Source: Myrica gale (lineage: Eukaryota; Streptophyta; Magnoliopsida; Fagales; Myricaceae). Taken from it: a DNA stretch of 64,000 nucleotides. The notes under the pieces are model-generated. The model searched no databases. It saw nothing but the letters and a program-made list of their open reading frames with translations, and was not told the DNA's origin. Of the stretch, positions 23,063 to 34,282 are shown piece after piece. The translations under genes were made by a program, and so were the position numbers. How positions within the stretch are numbered: position 1 is the stretch's first letter; each line of letters opens with the position of its first letter. The stretch lies in assembly GCA_963930655.1 (NCBI GenBank), contig OZ005610.1:12157001-12221000 (forward strand), given 5' to 3'.

Positions 23063-24402
23063 GTAATGCCTTTGATTGGACTCTTTATGGTTGCTGAAAA
23101 ACGAAATAATGGGAAAATATACATCTTTTAGCGAGTTTTTGTCTCTGTTTGATGGAGTGAGAGACAAAATGATTTTTCTTCAAAGCTAAGTAGTGTTGAA
23201 TTTTGGTTAATTGATCTTGGTTTCGTCTGAAAACATCGGTGAAGTTAGGGCTGTTCTGCCTTTGGAGAACTGAAGGGCGCAATATTAGCTTTTAGCAGCT
23301 ATTTCCTAGAATCCTGTGAAATCCTGTAAGTATCGTAATTTGGAGAATATTGAGGTTGTTTAAGCATTTGTGTGTTTCTATTGGGACCTAGAGTGCGTGA
23401 TTTAGGCTTAATGTCGTTTGTTCCTATGGGATTTGAAGTTCTCCCTCTGCACTCATGGTTGTTCGGGTTTTTGGGGTCTGCGATTTGCGGCTGTGTTCTT
23501 TTTGTTGTCTGCATTTGTGAAGTGCTGAGGCTGTGTGCTTTTTGTTTATAGACTTTATGGCTGTAAGTTGTCAATGCAAAGGAAATGGTGCTGCTAGCCT
23601 TGCAATTTCACTCCTTGGTGCTATGGTTATGCCGTAGGTTTCTCATGTCTTTTTCAAAATTATATTCCTCCCGTTACGTATTGCTCTCATCTTCCGTGAC
23701 TTTGTGTACTTTTTGTAGGCACAATCTCTTCCTTCATTCAACATTGGTGCTCTCTAGGAAGATACCGTGATCTGTTCGAGGCATCAAAGTAAACATTTTT
23801 CATTTAGCAGACAAGTTTTGAACTTTCTTCTTTCTCTTTCTCTGTTTTTATTTTTTATTATAATGCTACAGTCAAAATGTCTCCATACTGTTAATTAATT
23901 TTAAGAATTCGATAAGAGAATTCCGTATAGTGGTATTAATTTTCAAAATGTCTTCATTTTCCATTAGTTTGATTCCTTAGAATTTCCCTGTGCAAGCACC
24001 TTGTGATGAACTTGATTTTTTTCTTCGGGAATATGATCTTGTAACAACAATTGCAACCTATCACAGTAGAATTGTGTGGGCTCAGAGAGAATCCTGGTTT
24101 TGGTTAGTATTTTCACCAACTTGTCGATGTGTTTTGGTGTAGGGAACTTTACTTACTGTTTCGGTTGAAATGGTGGTATAAATAACATGGGATGGAGTTC
24201 TGGAATGCAGGTTTTCTTACATTGACCATTAGTATCGAGTTCTTTTTTCTTTTCCTGAATTTTGGTTAGTTGTTGAGAAGTTTGGCTCTTACTTCTCATC
24301 TCGGTGATGTTTGGAGATTTAGATTATGGAGCTCCAATATTTTGACATTTAGATTATGGAACATATAAGAGTGTCACCATGGGCTCCAATATTTTGACAT
24401 TT
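23063..24402 (+). other. Inner CACTA, intron-like captured DNA
   Basis: T-rich, intron-like sequence follows the WD40 exon. Some short coding-looking stretches (for example around 23575-23640 and 24000-24100) were not assigned. A short duplication containing GACATTTAGATTATGGA occurs near 24340 and 24395. Confidence 0.35.
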
Positions 24403-25225
24403 AGATTATGGAGCTCGATAAGTCAAAGAAGAAAGCTGATATGCAAGGTCATACTACCAGAGCCGATGGTGTGAGGTTACATCTCTTATATGTTGACATT
24501 TATTATGTGTGTGTGTGCCTCTTGTTTGATGAAAGTAACTACAGCAGCGGAATTCGGTGCAGAACCCCAATGGTAGAGGTAATTCTGGATGAACTAACTT
24601 ACAATAAAGAGATTTTTTGCCCTTTTCTCCAGGTATTCATCCAAAGTGTTCTTGTTCTAGATGGTTTAGGAACAGTTCGGCTGAATATTTAAATCCAAAG
24701 TTGGCAGAATTTTTCTATAGCATGAGATGACTTTTATTTATTGCATCACTAGTGTTTCTTTTGAAATTGTAAAGGTACATGTTTCCTTCCTTTCTAGCGA
24801 CTAAGGAGACGAGCATCCTTTTGTTTGTTTGTTTTTCGTGCCAATAACGAGCTTTGCAGGTCTTCAATGATCCAAAATTGAAGCTAGAAATAATTTTGCA
24901 GTATTTCAGGAAATACACAGCCAAAGTAAGTTGTCATATTGTTTATGCCTCCATTTAAGTTATCTGAAAATATTTGTCTTTGGTGTTTGCTGCCTTTAAT
25001 TGTCCTGAAGTCATGTAGTTTCGGCTTTAATAATATCATCTTCAGGAGGTTAATTATATCCATTTTCCCTAGCCTTCTGTTCGCACTCGGAGATCAAATG
25101 ATTTTACAGAGGATGCAACACTAAATGGAGCCGTGAAGTGCTTTACAAATAGTACTAACACAAAAGGCATCATAAAAAAGATTGGTATAGAAGTTATTCA
25201 GGTGCTTTTGGCACACGCTTTTAAG
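24403..25225 (+). pseudogene. SNI1: Captured four-exon fragment of SNI1
   Basis: Four pieces join in phase through GT-AG introns: about 24408-24475 (MELDKSKKKADMQG...), 24563-24632 (PMVEVILDELTYN...), 24860-24925 (VFNDPKLKLEIILQYF...) and 25073-25225 (RTRRS..., TLNGAVKCF, KKIG..VIQVLLAHAF). The order and wording match the C-terminal half of SNI1 (Suppressor of npr1-1 Inducible 1), a plant repressor of immune genes and a subunit of the SMC5/6 complex. The final donor at 25226 is present but the last part of the protein was not found. No start of the native gene is present. The frames are undamaged, so the capture is probably recent or the fragment is transcribed. Confidence 0.87.
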
Positions 25226-26079
25226 GTGATTTTTTTGTATTTCGAAAATACATGTACTATTCAGAAAATAATTAACCTATGTTGCTGCCATTAGATTTTT
25301 CCCCCTTGGCAGAGTGATGCTAATTGTTGTCTTTGTTCTTTTAGCATTCCTCTGTGCGAGGTTGGTTATTGGATGTGATGTGCATGGTTTGGTACACAAG
25401 TCATTTTTTGTTGTATAATCAACAGGGTTTATATCATATGTTCAAAACCTAGCCTCACCTATTTTATAGTTAATTGCCTTGCCTTATGCTTACAGAAAAA
25501 AAAAGAAAAAAATGATCTGCCTTACTATTGGTCTATTCTTTGTTCACTCCGCAGCCCTCTACCATTTTTGTCTACCAAGTTTGATTTGCTTAGATTTCAC
25601 CCTCTTTCAGGCTCACTTGTTGCTATCGTCCAAACAATGTCATGCTCTAGGCGTCTAATCTCTTCCTCATTTTGGTACATTTATTGTTAAGATTTCTCAT
25701 TGTCATATTCTTTATTGTTTCCCAGTGAGGTTAACTAATCTCTTCCTCATTTGGTACATTTAGGGCTGATTGGGAATTCAAGAGGACGTCGATGTGTCAA
25801 AGGAGCAAGATTTTAATTGATCATTGCTTATTGTGTTCTATTTGAATATTTTAGTTAGTTCTTGCTTATTGTTATTTTAGATTAGAAATTTGTTACTTTT
25901 TAGATCACTTGTAGAAATTCTTGTCTTTGTTGTAAAATATTATTAATCAATGATGAAATATATTTTGTTTTATTATTCTTGTTCTTTAATTTTTTACATT
26001 TTATTAATTATAATTATTAAAATAAATTTGAATTACCGATTAAAAAAGCATGTACAAGAAAATATATGAAAAAATTACT
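25226..26079. other. Inner CACTA interior after the SNI1 piece
   Basis: Intron-like and AT-rich DNA. A short duplication (CTAATCTCTTCCTCATTTGG-like, about 25657 and 25736) is present. No exon could be assigned. Confidence 0.35.
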
Positions 26080-26715
26080 TATAACAGCGTTTTTGGCCTA
26101 TAGCAGGCAGGGAAAATGCCAACGTTTTTAAAAACGCCGCTAAAAATGTTATTATAAATCAGGAGAAACGCCAGCGTTTTTAAAAACGCTACTAAACAAC
26201 TGTTGCTAAAAGCGGGGAAACGTCAGCGTTTTTTAAAACGCAGCTAAAAAATCGCTGCTGTAAACGGGGAAACGCCAGCGTTTTAAAAACGCTGCTAAAA
26301 AACCACTGCTAAAAGCGGGGAAACACCAACGTGTTTAAAACGCTACTAAAAAACCGCTGCTGTAAACGGGGAAACGCCAGCGCTTTTTTTAAACGCCGTT
26401 AAAAAACCGCTGCTAAAAGAGAGGAAACGCCAGCGTTTTTTTAAAAACGCCGCTAAAAAACCGCTGCTAGAAGCAAGGAAACGCCAGCGTTTTTAAAAAC
26501 GCTGCTATAAAACCGCTGCTATAAACGGGGAAATGCCAGCGCTTTTTTAAAACGCCGCTAAAAAACCGTTGTTAAAAGGTAGGGATTCACCAGCGTTTTT
26601 GAAAAACGCTGTTGAAGGCATTCCCGACGGAGAAAAGGCAGCGGTCGGAAAACGCCGGTAAAAAACCGCTGGTAAAAGTCTAGCGGCGTTTTTTAGGCTT
26701 TTGCCAGCGGTTTTC
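26080..26715. repeat. Right subterminal repeat array of the inner CACTA
   Basis: Nine or so imperfect copies of the same unit as at the left end (AACGCCAGCG, CCGCTGCTAAAAGC, GGGGAAACG), ending in the inverted terminal repeat at 26747. Confidence 0.9.
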
Positions 26716-26781
26716 CGACCGCTGTTGTAGCCTATTTTTTTGTAATGCATAACCAGTCTTTTGAACATATAGGACAAGATT

Positions 26782-26955
26782 ACCGGCATGCGCAGGGGGA
26801 GATCAATGCTGGGATTAATGTGAGGAAGGGCAGATTATTAATATCTTGGAGGAGAATGTGGTGCAGCCACTGCTTATGAGCACGAGTGCCATCTCCCTGA
26901 CAACAGAGTGCGTGAGGATGATCTTGAAGATCGATGATATTGTCACAGTGTGGCA
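26782..26955 (+). pseudogene. CCT4: Captured 3' exon of CCT4 (TCP-1 chaperonin subunit delta)
   Basis: Translation gives [16 protein letters not shown], then after a single-base frame change near 26832 [19 protein letters not shown] and [16 protein letters not shown]. This is the conserved C-terminus of CCT delta, a subunit of the cytosolic TRiC/CCT ring that folds actin and tubulin. The stop after IVTVR is replaced by a Trp codon, so the frame runs on to 27031. Only the end of the gene is present. It belongs to the outer CACTA element, on the right side of the nested insertion. Confidence 0.88.
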
Positions 26956-28055
26956 GTTTTGCTTGAAATATGAACCTCATGGGAGGAGAAATGTTGGACC
27001 TGTTATATTTTGCCTTTGTGTGCTACTTTAAGTTCCTTTTCTATGTTCTATTACAGTGTCTATCTTAAAGAATTTTGACATGCTTTTGTTGTTGACTTTT
27101 TCCTCTAATTTTGATATTATTTGATGTTCCTTGGAGATATTGGGTACTGTGCAATCAAACTTCTAGATTGACTCATTTGCATCTACGACCTTTATAGTAT
27201 GACTGTAATAGAACACAGAAAATGTGTATAGGTGTAGATCCTAAGAATTTCCTGCTAAAGGTTTTTAGTATCTATTTACTCTAGCCATGTTAGAATCCAT
27301 TCTGCATTGGCTTTCTAACTAGCCAGGTTTCTAGTTTCAATGCTTGACTTGATGCTATATGTTCTTGCCATTTAAAAGAGTAGCATTTGTTCAACACTGC
27401 CAAAGGAAGTAAACAAGATCCTTCGGGGTGCATACATTTCGAGGTGATCCTTGTATCACTTGTATTGTGATTCCATTCTAGCTTCACCATTTCTAAACCA
27501 GGTGATCCTCACCTGGAGGTTACCAATGATATTGTTGAAGCGAGAATTCATGACTATAGGAAATCTTCGTTTCTATTTTTTATTGTTTCATTTTTCTATA
27601 ATCTTGTTATTTGTCTGTAACATTTTTGTGTTATATAATTGAATTTTAGGATCAAAATATGTGATTGAGCAATAATGGAGTATATGGCAAAGAATATGGA
27701 GCAATACAGGAAATTACCCAATTTCACCCATTGAAGGGATTTAGATCAGGAACAATTTATTTTTTATTTTTAATTGAACAATAGGCATGTACTAATGTTT
27801 TGTTTTGTTGTATTTTGAATAATTGTTATTTGATATATTTTATTTCCTTTTGTTAATCTTAGAATCGTTACTTATTATCTTATTGAACTTGGAGTACATT
27901 ATTTAAAATAAAATTAAAACATTTCTTGAACTTCATAAAAGTAATTTTAAATGGATAAAATAATTATACTGAAAATTTGTGACTAAAAAAAGTATGGCAT
28001 AAAGTCACATTTTCGTAATGACAAATAAAATGTCTCAAAAAATAGTATTTAGTGA
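26956..28055. other. Outer CACTA interior, right part
   Basis: T-rich DNA, possibly 3' UTR and flank captured with CCT4. No further exon was recognised. Confidence 0.35.
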
Positions 28056-28451
28056 TAACAATAAAATTCGTCACAAAAAATAACCTTTTGTGACAAATTT
28101 TAAATTTTGTCATAAAAGGACAGATACAAAGAATACCCGTTTGAACGGGTTATATGCCGTTTGAACGGTTTTTGGTGATGAAATTACAAATTTGTCAAAA
28201 AAGATAGAAACTCGTTTGAACGGGTTATACTACGTTCGAACGTGTTATATGCCGTTCTAACGCAAAAAATGTTCGAACGGGTTATATGCCGTTCGAACAG
28301 TTTTGCGTGACAAAACACAGAAATTGTCACCTAAAATTTTTGCTGACAGGCTTTAGGTGACAACTCGGTTTTGTCACCCAAAACCTTTGGTGACAAAATT
28401 GGCACTTTGGGTGACAAAATTTTGACACCCAAAGTGATTTTTCTTGTAGTG

Positions 28452-28879
28452 AACAATGAGATTTAAAAAGAAGATTATTTCTCCACTTCTTCCTCTGACG
28501 AACTCCATCATCTCATCATCATTTATGAGAATTTAATTTTTAAATAAATTGAGTTAATTAACTAGCAATAGGCAATTAGGGTGGGACATTAATTAAACAG
28601 TTATATATTATTACTGTGACTAGTTTTTTATTTTCAATTTTGGAAACTATTTTTTAGGATGTTTCTATTTTGGAGGCTATTTTCCGAAAATTTATACTTT
28701 TTTCTCAAATTTAATTTTATAAAAATCCTTCCTAATTTTTAGGCTATAATATCGGGCCTCACTGGCCCCATCTAAGCCGCCAGAATAGCTAGCTATAGCT
28801 TCAGCTCTATATCCATGCATCTTGTGTCATGCCCTTGCATGCACGACACAGCTAGATAGTAAAGTTCTGGTCATGGTTT
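28452..28879. other. Intergenic flank right of the CACTA element
   Basis: AT-rich with no recognised feature. Confidence 0.35.
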
Positions 28880-29287
28880 GGTTAGGACGGGACGGATTCC
28901 CTCCGAAGGCTACAGAAGGAGCAGTGTGGGAAAAATAAAAGAAAGAGCAGTGTAGAAAAAATAAAAGAAAGTTGCGTGAGAAAGAAATGGAAGAAGAGGA
29001 ATTTGCACGAGAAAGAAGGGGAAGAAGAGAAAGAAGGGAGTTTCCGTGAGAAAGAAGAAAATTTGGGGAAAATAAGTTGAAGAATAGAAAGAAGGTAACT
29101 TGCGTGAAAGAAGGGAGAAAGGAAATTTGGAGGATTTTGAGCCGCCTAAGCCGAGCCATTAAACCTTTCTATTCATCAAATGATGTGTCATTATAATAAC
29201 CGCTGATTTGCATGAACACGATCTGGACCATGCCTTATGTAGCCTTCGAAATTCCCTCCTTCAGAGGGAATCCGTTCCCGGTTAGGA
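28880..29287. mobile_element. MITE with 29-bp inverted ends, purine-rich core
   Basis: The left end (28880-28909) contains GGTTAGGACGGGACGGATTC and CTCCGAAGG. The right end (29258-29287) is its imperfect inverse, CCTTCAGAGGGAATCCG then CCCGGTTAGG. The interior is a GA-rich run of degenerate GAGAAAGAAGGGAAGA repeats. No gene is inside. It ends about 245 bases upstream of the SABATH start codon. Confidence 0.65.
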
Positions 29288-29532
29288 CCACTCTATGGCC
29301 TTAGTTATAAATTCATCCTTTATTGTTTTCGGATCTAAAAACGTTGTCGCCATCTTTTAGTTGTAGGTACAGCTCAGCTTTAAGAGGCATCTCGTATTTT
29401 GTCTTGGCTAATTATTTAATGCAGGTTCACCCCTCGAATTTCCCCGCAGTTTTCAGCAAGCTGTGTCTAGTGGTTTCCACCCCAAAGCACTACCATTGCA
29501 AAACCACATTTGGTTTCAGATTGAAAGAGAAG

Positions 29533-31598
29533 ATGGAGATTTTGCAAGTACTCCACATGAACAAGGGGGTTGGTGAAACTAGTTACGCTAAGAACTCCAA
29601 GCTTCAGGTTCGGTAGCTTCACCTTCATACTTGAATCTTTACGTATATTCAACATGAACTTGGTCTACGCCTAATTTCCATATTCTTTGTCAATAAATTC
29701 AACAAGTATATATAAATATATACGCGTACAGTAAATATCATGCTCATGTTTTGCTGATCTTCATCGTTCATGCTCCCTGGTTTTCAGTGACTAGTTGGAA
29801 GCGATCGACTAATTATATTAGCAAGCTGATGTAATATCGGGTCCGTATTTATTTGTTTGTGCAGTGCAAGATGATGTCCATGGCAAAGCCAGTTATGGAG
29901 GACGCTATACTGAAAGTATTGAGCACAAACTTGCCGGAGACCATGGACATTGCGGACTTGGGTTGCTCATCCGGACCCAACACCTTACTAGTTATCTCAC
30001 AGATGATCGATATCATATACGCCAAATGCTGCCAACTGGGTCGCCCCATGCCAGAACTCAGAATTTCCTTGAACGATCTTCCTAACAATGATTTCAATAA
30101 CATCTTTGGCTCTTTGCCAGCTTTCTACAACCAAGTGAAGGCAGAAAAGGGTGCTGGTTTCGGGCCGTATTTCATTTCAGCTGTGCCAGGTTCCTTCCAC
30201 AGTAGATTGTTTCCGAGACAGAGCCTTCACTTTGTACACGCTTCTACCAGCCTCCATTGGCTCTCTCAGGTTCGTACGATCGTACCGTTCTGTCATCCCT
30301 GCCACCATCAACTAGAAACCAAGAGAGACGATATTATGGGGTTGACATTAGGTGACAACCATGTGCTAATTTTGCAAGTGTTTTAACATCTAATAATATT
30401 CTCTAATACTCTCCTCACACGTGGGTTAGATTCTTCTTTTATTGGAAGACCTAACACATGTAATATTTAATAATTAAGTGAAGCATGTTAATCTATCACT
30501 TATCAGCCGATAGGAAGATAATTTTATTATTTGAATAATATTATCTAATTACCTGAGTAACCATGTTTGTTGCCTTCAAATTACTCTAATTCAAGCGGAT
30601 CAAATAGTAATTCTTGAAGAAAGGTTTAATTACCAATATAATCTACGTGGTATTAATTTTTTCTAAATCTAATCTATGTGGTATTAATTTTTAACAAAGC
30701 ATAGTTTCTAAGCTACAATTTTGGACTAGCCGATCCTTGGAGTTTCTTTTTCAATATATAGGTTACTCCGTACACCAAACTTTTTTTGACTCATCACGTG
30801 GGAAGAGTACTACACGTGGCTTTTAATTTACATCACTCACAAGGAATCAGTGGTTACGGATATAGGTTCCTCCTGGTTTGGACGTGGAGGCCATGCCAGC
30901 TGCCATGAACAAAGGGAAGGTTTACGTATCTAAGACAAGCCCACAAAGCGTCTTAGACTCATACTTGCTGCAATTTCAGAAGGATTTCTCTCTGTTCCTC
31001 AAATCGCGTCGGGAAGAAGTAGTGCCGGGAGGACGTATGGTCTTATCGTTCCTGGGCAGGAGATCTATGGATCCCACTGCAGTAGAGAGTTGCTATCACT
31101 GGGAACTTCTTGCCCAAGCATTGATGAGCATGGTGTCGGAGGTACATGTGTAACGTCCTCAGATAATCCTACTATATATAAGCCTAAGATCAGCCCAACT
31201 TTATTGCAGACTACTTATATATTGATCTTTGGTTGCAGGGTACAATTCCAGAGGAGAAGGTCGATGGCTTCAATTTCCCATACTATTCTCCATGTGCCCA
31301 AGAGGTAGAGTTAGAGATACGAAAAGATGGGTCGTTCCTTATAGATCGGCTTGAGGCGTTTGAGATCGATTGGGACGGGGGTGTGGAGCTGTGGAACACG
31401 GTTGATCAGACTCTATCAAGGGGGCAAAGAATGGCCAAGACGATACGGGCTGTGGCTGAGCCAATACTGGAATCATGTTTTGGAAGAGACATAATGGATG
31501 ACTTATTTCAGAGGTATGGGAGGATTGTGGACAATCACTTGTCTAAGACGAGAGGCATGCTCGTGAACTTGATCATCTCGCTTATAAGAAAAGGTTGA
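29533..31598 (+). CDS. SABATH-family carboxyl methyltransferase
   Basis: Four exons join in phase: 29533-29607, 29865-30269, 30866-31141 and 31239-31598, giving 371 residues (the family is usually 350-390). The N-terminus [20 protein letters not shown] is the family's first block. [11 protein letters not shown] at residues 55-65 is the S-adenosylmethionine-binding motif. [17 protein letters not shown] and [13 protein letters not shown] (152-164) form the substrate pocket. [18 protein letters not shown] is the C-terminal block. The enzymes transfer a methyl group from SAM to the carboxyl of small acids such as salicylate, jasmonate or benzoate. Salicylate-specific members have Met before the pocket Trp, whereas here it is His156-Trp157, which is closer to jasmonate or other acid methyltransferases, so substrate is open. 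KLQ/CKMM at the first junction is a little unlike relatives. A MITE lies just upstream. Confidence 0.92.
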
Positions 31599-32223
31599 AA
31601 AGGCAATGGGAGCCGCTGCAATTAGTACATCTTTACCCCTTGGGGGATTAACTGGAATAACTGAATTAAGTTTAACAAAGTTGTCTCTATTACCAAAGTA
31701 CTTTTTTTCTCAGTATGTAATTGGTTGAAGAAAGGAATTGAATAGACTATACAATTATGGAACCTACCATCTACCACATAAAGAGACAATCAAATTAACA
31801 AATTTTTATATTAATTTCTTAATATACGTGAATAAAATATGAAAATAGTGAGAGAATTTTCGTGGAAGACTAGAGCTGAGAGGATTTAAAATGGCTTAGT
31901 ATAAGAAGCTTACATCTACCACATAAAGCAATAAGGCAATATCTTTAATATAATCAATTGATTATAACTTGTATACGAGAGGCCGATCTATTTATAGGAC
32001 CCATTAGTCAAAGCAATTTAATACATATCGAATAATGTGATACTAATGTATTTGATGGTGTCAAAATATGAGCCTTAGAATGAGAGTCCAAAGGCCCAAG
32101 AAAGCCCATCTAAAAATAGGCCCAACAAATCATAGATCCACTTAGAGAGAATTTCAATTCGGTACATTCGAATTTTTTATAAGCTCACCTCAACAAATTA
32201 TTTGAAATTTAATATAAAAATGG
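31599..32223. other. 3' flank of the SABATH gene
   Basis: No coding sequence is recognised. The phrase TACATCTACCACATAAAG recurs in part (31769 and 31911), suggesting a small repeat. Confidence 0.35.
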
Positions 32224-33356
32224 ATTAATTACACTTTGCACCCACGTTGTTTCGGGGGTTGACACTTTGCATTCCGTTTTTTTATTTTTGAGATATTTCA
32301 CCAACGTGGTTTTGGGTTCCTTCGATTTGCACCCCTTGTTTATTTATCTATTAAAACGAACAGAAATCCCAATCACGTGCAGAACATTGTACTTATCTTG
32401 CCCATTTTGCCTCTGACATTTAAAAAATGTTAACTACAATTTGCACCCACTAGGTTTAGGGGGTCCAACACTTTGCAACACTTATTTTATTTTATTTTTG
32501 AGACATGGTCATATCGATTTGTACCCCCAGTTAATTTCACTGTCAAAATAAGGGAAATGTCCCGTACACGACGTAAATAACACGTGGCTCACTTGCCCAT
32601 TTTGCCCCTGATATTCAAACTGCTATGACGATAACACCCTTAATAAAATCTTAATCCCATAATCGATGTCTCTTGTCTTTCCCTATATGTTTCCCACGAA
32701 CTCAGAAAATTTCAAGTGTTCTTTTACTTGCCCTAACCTCTCCCACTGTCATTGATTCGATCTCCCGATTTCTGCCTAACGTTGCAATCAATGTCTAAAT
32801 ACTTTGGTGGCTCACAATTAGATCATGGTTTCACTCATGCTAGAAATGAAGAACATTGAGTTATGCGTTTATGATTTTTGCAGTGTTGCGTTGCGATGTA
32901 AAAAATCTATGAATATGTCAATTACGAAATCAGGATTTTATTAAAGGTGTTATCATCATAGTAATTTGAATATTGGAGGAAAAATTGGCAAGCGAGCCAC
33001 GTGTTCTACAAGTGCTAAACATTTCCGTTCATTTTGAAGGCGAATCGACGAAACCTATTAGTTAAGTGATGTTATATCTCAAAAATAAGAGAAGGGGGTG
33101 CGAAGTGTTAGAGGCCCCAAACCTAGTGGGTGCAAAGTGTAATTAACATTTTTTGAATATCAGTTGGAAAATGAGCAAGAGAGTCACGTGTAGAACATGT
33201 GATTGATATTTTTATTCATTTTGACTGAGAACTAAACCGGGGGATTCAAATCAAAAGAATCCAGAACACTTGGATGACATGTCTCAAATAAAAAAATAAA
33301 AAAAATGGGCGCATAATGTCAAACCCTCCAAACCACGAAAGTGCAAAGTGTAATTG
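32224..33356. mobile_element. Long foldback MITE (TTTGCACC family)
   Basis: The ends are inverted copies: AATTACACTTTGCACCCACG at left and GTGCAAAGTGTAATT at right. Further in, both arms repeat phrases such as GACACTTTGCA and GGGTGCAAAGTGT several times. No protein frame is present. Related elements lie at 34283, 35164, 37982 and 60732. Confidence 0.75.
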
Positions 33357-33995
33357 AGCTCGGGGGCTGAAGATCTATGGATTGAACCTCTCGTGATCAA
33401 GTCTCTTTGTAATTTATTAGGCTATGGTGACGGTCCAAATCCCACAATTTGGTATGTATAGCTCCATCCGGACATTATGTAATGGGTGAGCGAGCCCTTA
33501 TTGTCACCTAAAAAAAGAACTAGACGTACCGGTAGCCCCTTTCTACCGGTTTACTTAAAAAAAAAGTATAACATGAGAGCAAAATAAATATGACCAGATC
33601 AGCAAAATTAATATTCAATCGAATAGTTCGTCTTCTAACACTACTTACTCAACCTTGACAATATCAATTTCGGTGGATACCGTTACCGTTTGTGAAGAAA
33701 CAATTGACCTTATCAGCAATTAATTCCATTAGCCGAATGAAAAAACATTAGTAAATTATTAAAGGCATTTTACGTGTGTACTTATGGGGTTATCTAATAT
33801 GCTCTTCTGCTCATATTCCATGGATGCTGTTTCTGTCGGGGATGCATGCCTTTGATTTAACCGTGTGGACTTAGCATGTCGATCGTGAAGTTGCAAAGTC
33901 ACCCTAGCCACCTCTTGCCTTTAATTTTTTTTTCCCTTTATTTACTTGGACTGCTGAAAAGAAAAAAAGAAGAAGAAGGGATTTTTCGAGTTTCG
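33357..33995. other. Intergenic, nothing recognised
   Basis: No exon or clear repeat is seen. Confidence 0.35.
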
Positions 33996-34190
33996 GTCTA
34001 AGAGAGAGAAAAAAGAATTGGAAAGGAAAATTTAGCATGTCTCTCTAATATTAGACATCATCAACGGTTGGACAATATCTAATATGTGAAAAGTGAGGTT
34101 TTGGAGGCTGGTGTCTAAGAGAGAGAAAAAGGAATTGAAGAGGGCAATTTAATGTGTCTCTCTAAATATTGGAGAGCATCAAATAAGTCT
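33996..34190. repeat. Imperfect tandem repeat, 117-bp offset
   Basis: GTCTAAGAGAGAGAAAAA with following GAATTG starts at 33996 and again at 34113. Later parts (ATGTCTCTCTAA versus GTGTCTCTCTAA) also match. Confidence 0.55.
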
Positions 34191-34282
34191 CTATTTATGG
34201 CTTAACTAAAGAATTAAAGAGATAAGTAATTCTCTAATAAGTTTTCTATTTGTGCTTTTGGTTTTAAAATTAATAAATTTTA

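Larger units (their letters stand above)
20665..26747. mobile_element. Inner CACTA transposon, 6.1 kb, nested, gene-capturing
   Basis: The left end is CACTACAAAAAAACCGTC and the right end is the inverse of CATTACAAAAAAATAGGC. The flanks are CAT at 20662-20664 and CAT at 26748-26750, a 3-bp target duplication that lies inside the outer CACTA element. Arrays of an imperfect repeat near both ends (20690-21365 and 26080-26715) are typical of CACTA subterminal regions. The interior holds captured pieces of a TBL3/TORMOZ-like gene and of SNI1. No transposase is visible, so mobility would need help from another element. Confidence 0.92.
19114..28451. mobile_element. Outer CACTA (EnSpm) transposon, 9.3 kb, gene-capturing
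   Basis: The left end is CACTACAAGAAATGTGAG and the right end is the inverse of CACTACAAGAAAAATCAC. Both ends are flanked by AAC (19111-19113 and 28452-28454), the 3-bp target duplication typical of CACTA elements. Subterminal regions (about 19130-19440 and 28060-28440) carry many copies of GTTCGAACG-like and GGTGACAAA/TTTGTCACC motifs in both orientations, which in this superfamily bind transposase. No transposase frame was seen, so it is non-autonomous. It carries a fragment of a ribosomal protein eS21 gene and a fragment of CCT4, and a second CACTA element is inserted at 20665-26747. Without that insertion it would be about 3.25 kb. Confidence 0.93.

Noticed and set aside
28827..29159. Phe/Ser-rich minus-strand frame of 110 residues
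   Set aside because: It is antisense to the purine-rich core of a MITE.
29864..30085. Second frame overlapping SABATH exon 2
   Set aside because: It is a shadow of the exon that carries the SAM-binding motif.
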